This document shows, in pieces, positions 26,025 through 37,643 of a stretch of DNA of 64,000 bases. This DNA is from Limanda limanda. Its lineage: Eukaryota; Chordata; Actinopteri; Pleuronectiformes; Pleuronectidae. Numbering within the stretch: position 1 is the first letter of the stretch; each line of letters starts with the position of its first letter. Below the pieces are notes generated by a model that was not told the DNA's origin, did not search any database, and worked only from the letters and a program-made list of their open reading frames with translations. The stretch spans positions 24,266,527 to 24,330,526 of the forward strand of contig NC_083646.1 of NCBI RefSeq assembly GCF_963576545.1, given 5' to 3'. Both the position numbers and the translations under genes were made by a program.

Positions 26025-26702
26025 AAGAGAGATGAAGTCGTGAAGGTAAAGATGAGTTATTTCACTTCAGTTTCCTGTTGAAACCTGATGAAGCCTGCGT
26101 TTCGCCCAATTGTTTGTCTGGAATCCGTCTCTTCACGCTTCCTCTTCCCTCATTCCCCCTGATTTCACTCAGTTTGATTCTTTTCCACTCCTCTTTTCAG
26201 TTTTTTTTACTGTCTGCTATTGGGCTATGCTAAACTCAGGTTAAACCTCCTTTTATTTAGAGGGTCGGTGAAGGAAAGAGGCATTGGTGCTAATTGACTG
26301 TATTAACAACTTTAATAATACCATTTCTTCCTCCAATATTCTGTCTTACTATAAATGAAAATGCATCTTCTGTAGAGAGTAAAGAGTCTTCGTGACGCAT
26401 TTGTGTTTCATCATCTCAAATTTGATTTGGCTGTTGTAGAGTTTAGCTCATGTGGTCTTTGCCTGTTCTGTTGATTTATTTGTCTAGTTTCTCTTCCATT
26501 CTTGGTAGCGATAAGTGTAATGTCAGTTACAAACCAATAATTGGATGGATTTTGAAGAAAGAAACAGATTTTGTTGATGCTTTATGTGTGACATAGAACC
26601 AATAAGTGTCCATTTCAGCTTTTTTTTTAACATGTTATCATTTGAAAAACCTCTAAAAGCATCCATGAAGTTCGTCACAATAAAGATTGCACCTAATTTT
26701 TA
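26025..26702 (+). other. 3' untranslated region of the zinc-finger gene
   Basis: This AT-rich, stop-laden sequence follows the TAG and runs to just past the polyadenylation signal at 26679-26684. The length of about 680 bases is ordinary for a vertebrate 3' UTR. The end is inferred from the signal; the exact cleavage base cannot be read from sequence. Confidence 0.7.
26679..26684 (+). terminator. Polyadenylation signal AATAAA
   Basis: A canonical AATAAA lies in the context cacaataaagattgcacc. A T- and GT-containing stretch follows within 30 bases (aatttttaacaaatgtgtcc) and would serve as the downstream element. I found no stronger AATAAA between the stop codon and this site. Confidence 0.75.
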
Positions 26703-28053
26703 ACAAATGTGTCCAGATTTTATCATAAAAGTATTTGCCTTTATTGTCACAATTCCACATCAACACCACGGTTGCATGTACAGAGCAGCGGCATCATACA
26801 AGCAACATGCACATACATGCTTCAACTGATGGCTCCCATCATGCCTTCTGATCACCAACACGATCATTATCATCAACATTATCATTATCGTCGTCATGAT
26901 CACCATCATCCTAATCGTCTTGCTCTCTTCTCTCCCCCCATCAGGCCAATTCTGCTCATTGTGTACAACACACTCATCCTTTTTCCCCCCCCAGCAGTAT
27001 TCAGCACTAGAGGGAGAATCAATATTCATTTAGGCCCCTGCGCAGGCCTGGTTTCTGATGGAGTGAGTGGGAGAGCAGTATGACGGCTGCAAACACAATG
27101 GCCAACCGCTGAAAGTAGAGAGAGAAAGCACTCATACACGCTGAGGGCATCAAAAGATCATCCCTTTAACACACACACACACACACACAGGCATACGCAG
27201 AGTGAGAAGGTAGGCTGGGAGAGAGAGAACGTAGTGGAGGAGTGGGCCGGGAGAAATGAGAGGATTACAGACGGGTGTTGAGAGAGGTGAGGCCAGAGAG
27301 AAGTGAAAGAGCAGTGAAGTCCACAGCCACACAGAGGGAAGGGAGCCGGTAATTTCACATCACAGCCGTCTGCCTTTGAGCCTGTCTTTGTCTCCTGCTC
27401 CCAGACTCATGTTGCATTTAGAAACTCACACGCTCTATTCAGCACAGACAGGTGCGGTTGACGGTGGTCACGTTTTGTGTGGGAGCTTCCATACGAGTCT
27501 GTGAGCGACAGCAGAAGTTTAATTGACACCCACTGAGTGTGAAAACCATTTCAGTAAATGCAATAACATTTAAATGTTTGTATAATTCACAGCCAGGGAC
27601 AAAACACAGATGATGGGACGGTTTAAATATATATAAATAATACTTATTATAATATATATATTTATAAGTATTTTCTATCATAAACCACTTGGTGAATTGG
27701 TGAATTAATACTGAAAAAAGGAATGAAAATAAATGACATTAGATCATCAGTGCGGATACACTTGCATCAGGTCTTACAGTAGCATGAGGCCCTTGTGTGT
27801 GTCATATCATATGTGATATATATATCTTTATATCATTTCTTTGCATTTATAAAGTTAGTGCTCTCTGGCCTTTTTTGGCTTGAGGCCCTTTCAAACTGAC
27901 AGACTACTTGTGAGTAAGAATCCCAGGAGATCCCCAGTTTCAGAAAAACTACGATCCGTCAGTCACAGAGACTTTGTCCTTGTTCTTATGTTTGACGGGA
28001 GCCTAACTTTGATCTCCTGACCTACAGATGATTTTTATGCATTGCTCTGCCGC
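26703..28053. other. Intergenic sequence after the zinc-finger gene
   Basis: There is no gene. A degenerate CAT/ATC-rich stretch lies at about 26865-26925, a C10 run near 26985, a short CA tract at 27170-27190 and a TA-rich stretch near 27635-27665. The rest is unremarkable. Confidence 0.6.
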
Positions 28054-28179
28054 CACAGAATTAGGGTTGCAAAATTCCCTGAATATTCAAAGTTGGAAAC
28101 TTTCCATGGGAATAAACGGGAATTAACGGGAATCAACTGGAAATGTTGTGGGTAATTTATACTAACTGTATTTACCGTG

Positions 28180-28386
28180 TCATATACAGACATAGATATA
28201 AACATTTTGTTTTGTCATAGGCGGATTTGAGCCCTGAGGAAACTTTGGGCACTTGACTATATGCTTCTGCATCGTTGTGTCATTCTTAACATAGGTCTTT
28301 GCACAGTATTTGCAAATGTACACAGCCTTTCGTTCTACAATGGATGGGGGGAAATGTCTCCACACATGAGATAGTGTACGTGGCAT
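28180..28386 (-). pseudogene. BED zinc-finger remnant of a hAT transposase
   Basis: The 68-codon minus-strand frame starts MPRTLSHVWRHFPPS and contains YICKYCAKTYVKNDTTMQKH. The cysteines and histidine fit a BED finger: C25-x2-C28-x13-H42-x3-C46, with the upstream aromatic W9 and F12. The frame then ends in 18 or so residues unrelated to a catalytic domain, so only the DNA-binding start of the transposase remains. Host domestication is conceivable but nothing supports it. Confidence 0.75.
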
Positions 28387-28591
28387 TGTTCTGTAGAATG
28401 AGATGAGAAAAAATATAATGCAATGCCAGAGATATTAATAGTTCCAAACAATTGGAATCGTCTGTACAAATATTTTACAATTGATGAATAAATGAATGGA
28501 AATAGGATAGATGAACAGATGAACAATCCTCAATCAGCATGCTAATACATTTTCTCCAGTAATATCATCGAAACTTACCTGACTAGTCCTG

Positions 28592-28629
28592 CACTCTACA
28601 GCAGGCCTCAATAGCCCTGCTGTAGAGTG
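28592..28629. repeat. Perfect 14-bp inverted repeat inside the hAT-type element
   Basis: The arms cactctacagcagg (28592-28605) and cctgctgtagagtg (28616-28629) are exact reverse complements around a 10-base loop. The same hairpin, with 19-bp arms, is in copy 2 at 37644-37691. Confidence 0.9.
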
Positions 28630-28888
28630 AAGGATGCTGGGAGTTATCTGTGCATGTAATGGAAGAATGCACAGTGGAGGGTTGAAATTAAACATGCAGC
28701 GTGTGCTGCATTCCATACATCTTTAAAATAGAGTTTTGAATGATGTTTTTATTGCTCAGCTATAAGCTAATTATTTATTTTTTTCTAAATTCCCAAAATT
28801 CCCGAGTTTAACTTCCCATGGAAAGTTTCCGGAAAGTTTCTTGAAATTTACCGGAAACTTTCCGCCCCTTTGCAACCCTATGAAGAAT

Positions 28889-30477
28889 TGGCTGATTTTA
28901 CGATGCACGGATAAGCAGGCGTACAGGTGTTCCTGACGTGTGCTCAGTGTGTGTGTTCCCAGTACACTGTTAACAAAGTGAGTTCCCACAGACCGACGTG
29001 CTTCATGCCCTCCGCTCACATCCCTGTGTGTCATTGCTCTCCAGTTCTGAATGGGAATGTCTGTCTGCGCCCCAGCTTGTACATGATTCTACATGTGTGG
29101 CTGAGTGATTGTGTACTGCATTGTGTGCATCCCCTCCCTCCCTGTGTATCTCCCTAATCAGGCCTGGATGGCTCATTATTAACTGCAGCAGGCCACTCGT
29201 ATGACATGGAAGAGAGAGAAATTAGCAGCTGTCACCCAGTGATGAGTTCATTTCCTGACAGCCCTCTGCTCCGAGGACTCCTGCGTCAGACCAGCAGACA
29301 GCTGATGGAAACCTGCCGCCTGAGCTTAATTGGAGAGCCAGAAAAGGGCGGGGGGGGGGGGGGGGGAGAGGGAAGGCGTGGATGGAGAGATGAGGGTTAA
29401 GATGAAGGAGCAAAGGTAGTGATGCATAAAAGCACAAAGACATGTTTTAAAATGTAACTTTTAAAGAGTGTTTGACTTTCTCATTAACACTGGGCCAGTT
29501 TGATGGTATTGTCATGTTCTTTCCTTTACAGCTGGATACAGTGAAGGTACACAAGTATCATTTAGAAGAACATTGATGTGTACGCTTCTACTTCTTACCT
29601 CTTTGCAAAACACAAATTATATTATCTTGTGAAAGACTACAGTGGAGCGTAGGGACTCATGTACGTGTTTGGTGACATGCTCAAATAAATGTGCGCTCAC
29701 ACACACACACACACACTCTCAGACACAGAAACACTAACTTGCACCCTCTCCCAGGGGCAACTCTCATTACTCTCCCGGGGACACCAGAGAGGGACAGCAG
29801 TGTGGATGGGGGTCTCGTTCTCCCTCTCTGTTTCCCTGAGTATGATAAATATGGCAATTCTGTTTAGTCGCCATCTATAGAAAACATATCAGCCTGGGGA
29901 TCATTTCCTTAATGTCTCCTCTATTAGTTTTGGCTTCCCTTTGGCAGTATTAGCATGCCGGCTGATACGCTCTGCTTGTGTGTGTGTGTGTGTCCTCGGG
30001 GCTTCAGGTACGATTCTATTAAACCCGACTTGTTTGTTTATTTCCTGTCTGTCTGCCTCGACATGTGCCCCCCCCTGCTCACCAGAACCTGGGCTCTCGG
30101 TGTGTACGTACATACATCCACGCTGACATCGATAGGCCACATGTACAGTCGGTATCCAATGTTTGTTTTTGTCATCGTAGTTGCCGTAAATCGATAGTGG
30201 TTCAGAGGCCGCGGTGGGGCGCGGGTGAAGCCACGGTTCAGTTACGGTTCATCTCTTCCATGGGAGTTATTATGGGAAAAGGGGAAGGGGGGTGGGGGGA
30301 GCCCTGCATGACTCTTCTCCCCTTCTCTTACTTTGCCTATGTGGCTCTGCATTTGTGTCTTTGATCATGTTAATCCCTGCACAGCGCCCAATCGCCCCCA
30401 CCCCCCCAGTCTCCCTGCCATAGAGTCCCTGCCACACACACCTCAGTGCCTGACACAAATTGACAGCCCTCTCCATC

Positions 30478-30530
<53 letters not shown>

Positions 30531-31492
30531 CCTCCAAAATGGCAAGAACTATTCCTTCACAGAGCAGCTTTCCCATAGTCCCATAAAAGAATGAAATAAA
30601 AACGCCGGGCAGCCAGTCCCATTGACAGTCGGCAGCTCTGCATTAAGGAGAAGCAGTGATTGAAAAGGATCTGATGAGCCTCACCATGATGAGAAAGCAA
30701 TGATTCAACCTTGAACTAGAAACAACTATAAGTGCTTTTTAATTAGGCACACAACACTGAGGAATATCACTTCAAAGCATAAAAAGAGACTGCGTGAAAG
30801 ACAGAGTATCTCGGGCAGACGGGAAAGTAAACGTTGGGGCAAAGAGGGGATCAGTGGGGGGGTCTATTCCCTCTGCCCGGACCAGAGCATCACTTTTTCA
30901 ACAACATGCTCATCATGGATGAGAAACTTGAAATAGAATTGAGCTGAAATGCTCTCAAAACAGTTCCAGGTTGGCGTCTCCTCCATTTAGGTTTACAATA
31001 TTTAAAATTATGTACACCTCTTGAGGGTAAGACAAATGTTACGTCTTGAATCCACTCCTTTTGAATTAAACAATTTGACGTCCTCAATTTTATATCACTG
31101 GCCCTCACAGTGTGGGATTCACGTGAAGAGACTCTGAGAAGTGGGCACGCTACCCTGCGCCAGCACGCCACTCGGTTGAAATAGCAGATCTTCACTGTCA
31201 GCCTGAGATAACACCTTTCCACATAGCTGCTGAAGCCATCTGCTTCATGTCAGCACTGCCATATAGGGGTTAATTCTGTTGGTATATTCATTTTATCAAA
31301 ACAAACAGCATGACAGCTAAAGAGAGAGAAAAAAATGGTGAGATTGGAAATATTTCATGATAAGGTGAAACTTTAATGCTCCATTAGGCAAAAGAACTGG
31401 GTCACTCCAGAAGTAAAACACTTACAGAATAGAGCAGAGACAATAACATTAATGCCAACATAGCAAACACTTGAAAATAATGCACCTCAAGC
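28889..31492. other. Intergenic sequence with CA tracts and a G17 run
   Basis: There is no gene. A G17 homopolymer lies at 29350-29366, short CA and GT tracts near 29698-29716 and 29977-29993, and a longer CA tract at 30480-30528. Unique CNE-like sequence at about 30620-30770 contains gctttttaattaggcac. Confidence 0.6.
30480..30528. repeat. (CA)n microsatellite
   Basis: A CA run of about 24 units lies between ccatcccc and taccctccaaa, with one acat change at its end. Confidence 0.95.
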
Positions 31493-31500
31493 AAAAATAC

Positions 31501-32540
31501 TAGAGCTGTCAAACGATTAAAATATTTAATCGCAATTAATCGCAAATTTGTATCTATTCTGAATGTTCCTTCATTTATTATTTTTCCATAATTTTACTTT
31601 CGTTTTAATGCTCTTATCAACATGGAAAAGTGGATTGGCTTGCTTTATGCAAATGTTTTATATTATTGAAAAACAACATTTTATTTTATTTACAAAATAA
31701 AATTATAAAGTGCACATTTCAGGTAAACAAGGACTCAGCCTATAGTGCAGTTAAACCATGGCTTAATATTTTCTTTTTTTCAAGTTTGCTGTGAACATAG
31801 CAGTCAGTCCTCTTATTTCAGAAACAATGAACCATAACAGTTAGGTTACCAATAAAAGGTAAGCGTACTACTTCTTTGCTTTAAGCTAGCTACTCAAACA
31901 GACAAGCAACAAATAACAAACAAACAAATACACAGGCAGGTGTCGGCCTACTTTGAAATAAATTAAACACAGAACTTTGTAGGGCTATTTGAGTCCTCCC
32001 CTTATTTGTGGAAAATGTATGAAATAAGAAGTACCCTATTTTTAAATAAATAAAAACATATAGCTGCAGCCTAATAGTGTAACGGACTGGGTTTATGTTT
32101 ATGTTTGGTTTTGACGTATGCTCAGTAAAACACTGTTGAAGGAGCGCTCGGATGTCTGACGGTCAGTGAAGGGGTCTGGGTGGGACATGTGACTGTTTGG
32201 ACCAATAGGATGGGGGGATCGGGGATCAATGAGGAAGTGAAGTGTTGATGTCTGCGAGTGATGGAGTAACAGCTAGAGGTGCACATGTTCGTGTAGAGGA
32301 AAATACCAGTTACTAAACCACGAAGAAGTTCCGTGTCCTGTGGGACGCTATAATAGCTTTAAAATATATATTTTAGGTGGCGAAATATTAAAACAAAAAG
32401 CGAGAGCAGGTCAGACTGGAGGCGAACACAGATACTGAAGCTGCAGCTGCAGCTCTGCTTTAACTGGAGTTAAAAAAATTGAAGGCGTTAAAATGGGTTT
32501 GCGTTAACGCTGTTAACAACGCGTTAAACTGACAGCCCTA
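31501..32540. mobile_element. Complete non-autonomous hAT-like element, 1,040 bp, with 8-bp target duplication
   Basis: The ends are tagagctgtcaaacgatt on the left and aaactgacagcccta on the right, giving an imperfect terminal inverted repeat (TAGrGCTGTCA). The same 8 bases, aaaaatac, flank it at 31493-31500 and 32541-32548: a perfect target-site duplication of the length made by hAT transposases. Subterminal regions are rich in taatcgcaattaatcgc and gcgttaacgctgttaac words. No transposase frame is present inside. The exact duplication suggests a fairly recent insertion. It shares no obvious terminal sequence with the BED-carrying family nearby. Confidence 0.88.
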
Positions 32541-32548
32541 AAAAATAC

Positions 32549-32919
32549 ATATTTATAATTAAGTAAAACTGTTATATAAGTTTGGCTTGTCATTTTTTTT
32601 CCTCACTTTGTCCTTCATTCCATTTTACCTGCGGTGAATAGGAATACTGATCATGAAATTGACAGTAATAAACATATACTTCTTAAAGCTCTTGCATTAA
32701 TTGTTCCAGTTAGAGGAAATAAATTGGCATTGAGGCTTTGGCCAAGCTGTGTATTCACTTGGTGTGTGGCCAAAAGCGGGACAGGAAACCGTGTCTTTTA
32801 CTCTTAACCTCTGTCACTTTTCTTATCACTCACTAAAGATAGACGACACAAAGGCTCAAATGAAGCCAAAAATGAAGCAAAAGCATCCTGGATGTAGGTG
32901 GGTTTTATGAACAAAGCCA
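32549..32919. other. Intergenic sequence, nothing recognised
   Basis: Plain AT-rich unique sequence lies between two mobile elements. I see no open frame or repeat of note. Confidence 0.6.
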
Positions 32920-33504
32920 GCCACAGTACAGGTCATAAACCTGGATTACAATTGTGGATCGTGCATCAGAGGTCGCAATGGTGGATCCAGTTTGGTGGAT
33001 TCTGTATCGTGCCGGCTGATCGCAGTGATAATGGAGGATCCTTTGTCGCGTTGGCATCGGATGGTGGTGGACCACGACCGAGGCAGCGGCCCATGACGGA
33101 TCCCAACTGGCGGCAGTGGACAATGACTGTGGACTATAGTGGATCCCATCCTGATGCTGGATCGTGATCTTGCTGCTGACCAGAGACTGTGATTGCAGCA
33201 GGACTGCGTGACATATAGTATTGAAAAATGTTTACCCTCATCGATGCTGCTAAAAACTTTAATCCCGATGATGTTTTCCTACACTTGACATCTATTGCAC
33301 TTCTGTCCGTCCTGGGAGAGGGATCCCTCACATGTGGCTCTCTCTGAGGTTTCTACATATTTTTAAAAGGGTTTTTAGTAGTTTTCCGTACTCTTGTTGA
33401 GGTTTAAGGACAGAGGATGTCACACCATGTTAAAACCCTATGAGACGAATTGTGATTTGTTAATATGGGCTATACAAATAAAATTTGATTGATTGATTGA
33501 AACC
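32920..33504 (+). mobile_element. Teleost retroelement 3' region, copy B
   Basis: The segment begins in a stretch rich in tggatc words (aatggtggatccagtttgg, tatagtggatcccatcc, gctggatcgtgatcttgctg). It continues through the block shared with 5889-6103 (tctattgcacttctgtcc to gggctatacaaataaaattt) and ends in a TTGATTGATTGATTGA tail at 33485-33500. The tail sets plus orientation. There is no reverse-transcriptase frame, so this is a 5'-truncated copy or a short element. The left edge is approximate. Confidence 0.75.
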
Positions 33505-33784
33505 TTCTCCATGTTAATGGTTGTGACATGGAACAAACTAAAAAGTCAAAGTGCGCTTCAAATTAATGTTATTATCAAAGATGATTTCTGTCTTATTACA
33601 CTGTGTGTTCAAGTGTTCATGTTTTAATTAGCACTGCTCTAAAAATTGGGTTAGACATGATTGACAGATGGTGGGAGGAGACGGGTTGCTTGTCCACAGC
33701 TCCTATCCTCACTGAGGCCAAACAGCCAGACTTCCTACCTGCAGCTTGTATCATGTCTCCTGCAGGTAGAAAACAAGAATCCAC

Positions 33785-33822
33785 TGCTGAATGTTAGCAT
33801 GCTAAAATGCTAACATTCAGCA
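33785..33822. repeat. Perfect 16-bp inverted repeat
   Basis: The arms tgctgaatgttagcat (33785-33800) and atgctaacattcagca (33807-33822) are exact reverse complements around the 6-base loop gctaaa. The core GTTAGCATGCTAAC-like word also appears in degraded form near 48950-49020. Confidence 0.92.
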
Positions 33823-34839
33823 TCTTAATTAAGAAATTTAGAATAAAGCTCAGATGATGCAACATTGGAAAATAAATGTTGGGCAGATAACTTTTTGGTC
33901 AAATTAAATGTTTCATAATGTTTTTATTTTGACTCCAGGAGAGTGCAACAAGTAGTTTGCTAAAAACCACTAATCTCAACTTGGGAGCTAGATGACAATG
34001 AAGGCATCACCTGCCTTTACCACAATGTTCTGATGCAACTTTTAATAATCAATGAAATTGTTGTTAAGACATTTGTTTCTGGACTAATCCAAACGTACTG
34101 ATCGACTCCCAAACTTACAGTCGTGCAGCTACGGCTAAAAACAATAGAAAACAGATTGTCTTCAATTCATCGCCTCTGATATTTATTTACTCTCACTGTT
34201 TGTATTTTAAGTCCAACAACATGTTTAACATCTGCTCCCAGGAAAGAACAACGCCAGCCTGACCACCATTAACCAATTCCATCCTTTTCTTTTTTACAAT
34301 CCCAAAGCGGATTCAAATGTTATTTCTCCCCATTTCAAAAGGTTGTTGAAAATGTGTTGGTCCGTTGAACGGCAACAAATGTGTTTCGTATCCGTTTCTA
34401 ATTCAACACAGCCAGGCCCCATCCTGTCGCTTCAACTAACTACATATTGACACTGCTGGAAACTCGATACAGATTTCCTTAGTTTTACCAACTGTCTGAT
34501 ATGGTTTCACCGAGAAAAACAGGAAAAGACTCCGGGCAGATGAGTCAGATCTTTAATGAAGAAGGATCCCATCGACTGCTCTTGCAACACAACTCTGTTT
34601 TCATTTATTACACTTACATTCCATTCTCCTTGGACTATCGTCAGTCAGTGAAATGTTTATAAATGGACCCATGTGTGTTTGCGTCCTAATGACGTGACTA
34701 AAACGTGAATGTCAAATATCTCTATGCATGAGCAAAGTTTTATTTTGCAGCAAGTTCTCCTCTCAGTCACGTCTACTGTACTTTACTTCCCTCTGTGTCC
34801 CACTTCTTTCTTTTATCCTAACGTACAACGAGGAAGTGT

Positions 34840-35350
34840 GACCTCAACTCCTCGGGTGATCTCATTTGCTGGATTGAGTTTTAGTGTCTCTGATATTGGA
34901 TTCGATGTGATACTACTCCTGACTGTGCCACTGAAGAACTGCAGCCACAAATTTACGGCGCTGCCAATGGGAGGTGTCTGTGTCATTCAACAGGACTCGT
35001 ATTATTGGCTAATTCCCTCGTCCCCAGTGATCTGGATGGCATTTCAGCCCTCTAAAAAGACCCTACATGGGAGTTAGCCTTTGAGCATAATGTTCTCAGA
35101 GAAGAAGAACACGTCATTTGCGAGGATTTATTCCCAAATTGATCTTAAACATATCTGAGCTCGGTATAATGTCTCTGGTTCTCTCGTCGCTGGGTATTTC
35201 AAAGCGCGACATAATTGCGGTGTGTGCTTCCTTCCCAGCCGCCCTGACCGTCTGCCTTTTAACCGTCTTGCATTGTGAACTGAGCCTCACATTTGTGAAG
35301 TGCAGCCCTGGGAGTCCCCTAGTGGCCCCTGCCTTGCTGTAACAAGCGTG
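34840..35350. promoter_or_regulatory. Candidate conserved non-coding element
   Basis: This long block of unique, balanced-composition sequence has no repeats. It includes ggattgagttttagtgtctc, cacaaatttacggcgctgcc, gaggatttattcccaaattg and tcaaagcgcgacataattgc. Frames of up to 122 codons cross it, but their translations lack domain-like composition and both strands stay partly open, so I read it as regulatory rather than coding. Confidence 0.35.
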
Positions 35351-36330
35351 GGGGGGCCCCTGTGGTAAGTGCTCTCTGGGGACCCCGGCTCTGATCTGGC
35401 CGTCCCTGGGGCCCTGTTAATTCCTGCTCCGCTCAGGAAGCCTCGCCACTCTCCACTGCTCTCCTCTTCCTCCTCTTCATGCTGCACTCCTTCTCCTCAT
35501 CCACTCTCTCTCTCTCTCTCTCTTCCTGTTCTTTATACAGAAGGTGCCCTGTCAACAGAAAACTCGGCCAGTCTCATTAAAAAGCTGGTAGAGGTTGTGA
35601 AGTTGTGACGGTGACAGAGATGTGCAGATGGGTGGCAGGGTGTTGTCATGGTTGGAGAAAGAGTCCGTTAACCAAACCCTGCCGATAGTCAGTTAATATA
35701 TGAAGTCGGATCAGCCAAGTGTCCCGGTGAATTCTGTTCACATTGCGAGATTTTGCAGCTCACAATTTTTGTCAAGTAGTGTTCTACGACAAGGTGGGAA
35801 GTAAAAGTGTTTGATGATGGAGGGGCAGAGCAGAGCATCCCACTTTGATTCAGGACTAGAGTTTGCATTTTTATTCCCCCACAACCAGCCTTAACCAAGG
35901 GTTTCAGGAACCTTACCTTCAACTCATCCATTTCTCATTTCCCAGACCTCAACTATAAATGGGAACTTTTAAAACAAGAGAATTATACGTGAAGTTAAAT
36001 AAATGAAAATAATAAAGTCATCTTTGATAATGTGGTTTTGGTAGTGGCATAATTTTCTGAAATCTGAATAAAAATATACTTTCTTGGTATCAGTTCAACC
36101 ATGTGTTGGACTTTCTGACAGTAGCTGATGATAAGGAAAGAAATACAGTAATGAAATGTGACAAGTCTTGAGTCAGAATCAAAATGAGGGATTGTGATTA
36201 TTAGTACATTATAGTGGACTGAACCACCTTGATGCAACAGCTTGTCCTAACTTCTGTAATATGACTGTCCCACAACCTCCATCCATCCATGGTTGATCCT
36301 TTTGAGGAGTTTTAGGCCAGAGGCAGAGTA

Positions 36331-36392
36331 AACCCTGCACAGGTTCACCCGCGTGTCACAGGGCCAACAACCATTCACACTCACATTCACAC
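36331..36392. repeat. Short retroelement-derived fragment
   Basis: The string of words ccctgcacaggttcaccc, gtgtcacagggcc and ccattcacactcacattcac is a pattern common in fish interspersed repeats. Only about 60 bases remain, with no orientation cue. Confidence 0.45.
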
Positions 36393-37063
36393 TTAAAGGG
36401 ACAGTTCACCGAAAAATGGAAATTCACTCGTTATCTACTCACCACTATGCTGATGGAGGGAAGGGCGAAATGTTTGGGTCCATCAAACAATTTTGGAGTT
36501 TCAGGGGTAAAGTGCGTTGCGGCCAAATCCAATACAATTGAAGTAACTGGGAAATCCTATTTCAAACGTAATAAAACAACAGAAAAAAATACATATCATG
36601 CCTCCATACTGCTCCTGTGGTGTCATCCAAGTGTCCCTAGGCCTCGACATTTAAATTCAACTTGAATTTACACCTTGTTTTTAGCCTAAATGTCCGCTAC
36701 CGGAACTAGCGATGCTACCATGCACCCCGTGCTTTCCCCTGGTGCGAGAGCTTGAGTGTGGTGTGTGTGCACGAACCTGAACGTGGCTCCTAAGGAAGAT
36801 ATCAAAGGAGGAAGTGTTTTGTGGACACACATGCAAACTTTGAAACAACACAGAAAGACCCTGTCTGAACCTGGATTTTACAAACTGTGAAGACACAGCC
36901 CTAACCACCACACCCCCACTGATCGTATTAAAGCATAGTGCAAAATATTTGGGCCGTTAGTTTTGACAAGACTTGGATCCTTCCCCCATGCCTCTGAACA
37001 AAACTACTGCAACCCCAGTTTGACTAGATGAGGGCGTCCAAGGCACCAAAAGGCTCTCATGAT
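36393..37063. mobile_element. MITE-like interspersed element, interrupted at its right side by the hAT copy
   Basis: It starts cttaaagggacagttcacc followed by gaaaaatggaaattcactc and tactcaccactatgctg, a start seen in widespread fish short DNA elements. A weaker relative begins at about 8524. The text runs on as unique-looking, non-coding sequence up to ggctctcatgat, exactly where the BED-type hAT element starts. No matching right terminus is visible. Extent and class are uncertain. Confidence 0.45.
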
Positions 37064-37120
37064 TAGGGTTGCAAAATTCCGTGAATATTCAAACTTGGAA
37101 ACTTTCCATGGGAATTGACG

Positions 37121-37160
37121 GGAATATACAGTAATATACGGGAATATACGGGAATATACG
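37121..37160. repeat. Four 10-bp tandem units in hAT copy 2
   Basis: Units read ggaatataca, gtaatatacg, ggaatatacg and ggaatatacg. Copy 3 has a single such unit and copy 1 none in this form, so the array expanded in this copy. Confidence 0.85.
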
Positions 37161-37230
37161 GGAATGACGGGAATTAACGGGAATAAACTGGAAATGTTGT
37201 GGGTAATTTATACTAACTGTATTTACCTTG

Positions 37231-37464
37231 TCATATACAGAGATAAATATAAACATTTTGTTTTGATATAGGCTGATTTGAGCCCTGAGGAAACTTTGGG
37301 CACTTGACTATATGCTTCTGCATCGTTGTGTCATTCTTGACATAGGTCTTTGCACAGTATTTGCAAATGTACACAGCCTTTCCTTCTACATTGGATGGGG
37401 TGAAATGCCTCCACACAATGCACGTGGCATTGTTCTGTAGATAAGATGAGAAAAAAGATTGCAA
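37231..37464 (-). pseudogene. BED zinc-finger remnant, copy 2, start frame lost
   Basis: The minus-strand frame contains YICKYCAKTYVKNDTTMQKH, the same BED finger as copy 1. Here the ancestral ATG (atgccacgt) is out of frame with the finger, because bases between it and the WRHF word are missing: the ATG now reads 14 codons to a TAG. The in-frame upstream codons are simply readthrough of non-coding sequence. Confidence 0.75.
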
Positions 37465-37643
37465 AAAAACACTAATGCAATGCCAGAGATATAAATGGTT
37501 AGCTAACTATTGGAGCTGCTGTAAACATATTTTCCAATTGATGGATAAATTAATGGAAATAGGCTAGATGAACAGATGAATAATCCTCAATCAGCATGCT
37601 AATATATTTCCCCCAGTAATATCATCGAAACTTACCTGACTAG

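Larger units (their letters stand above)
28062..28880 (-). mobile_element. BED-finger hAT-type miniature element, copy 1 (819 bp)
   Basis: Terminal inverted repeats are visible: tagggttgcaaa at the left and tttgcaaccct-a at the right. Subterminal ends are rich in ggaaactttcc and cgggaatta words. Flanks cacagaat (28054-28061) and tgaagaat (28881-28888) agree at five of eight bases, as expected of a decayed 8-bp target duplication. On the minus strand the element carries a transposase-derived BED-finger frame and nothing else coding, so it is non-autonomous. BED domains are common at the N-terminus of hAT transposases. Related copies are at 37064-37826 and 42725-42911. Confidence 0.85.
33505..36330. 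other. Intergenic sequence with an inverted repeat and a CNE-like block
   Basis: No exon is recognised. It contains the perfect hairpin at 33785-33822, a long CNE-like block at 34840-35350, and a CT tract near 35506-35523. The rest is unique and AT-rich. Confidence 0.55.

Noticed and set aside
28180..28386. BED-finger frame as a host gene
   Set aside because: It lies wholly inside a repeated element with terminal inverted repeats, and a sister copy is broken.
34709..35077. 122-codon plus-strand frame
   Set aside because: No domain, no splice context, and residues look random; treated as part of a possible conserved non-coding block.
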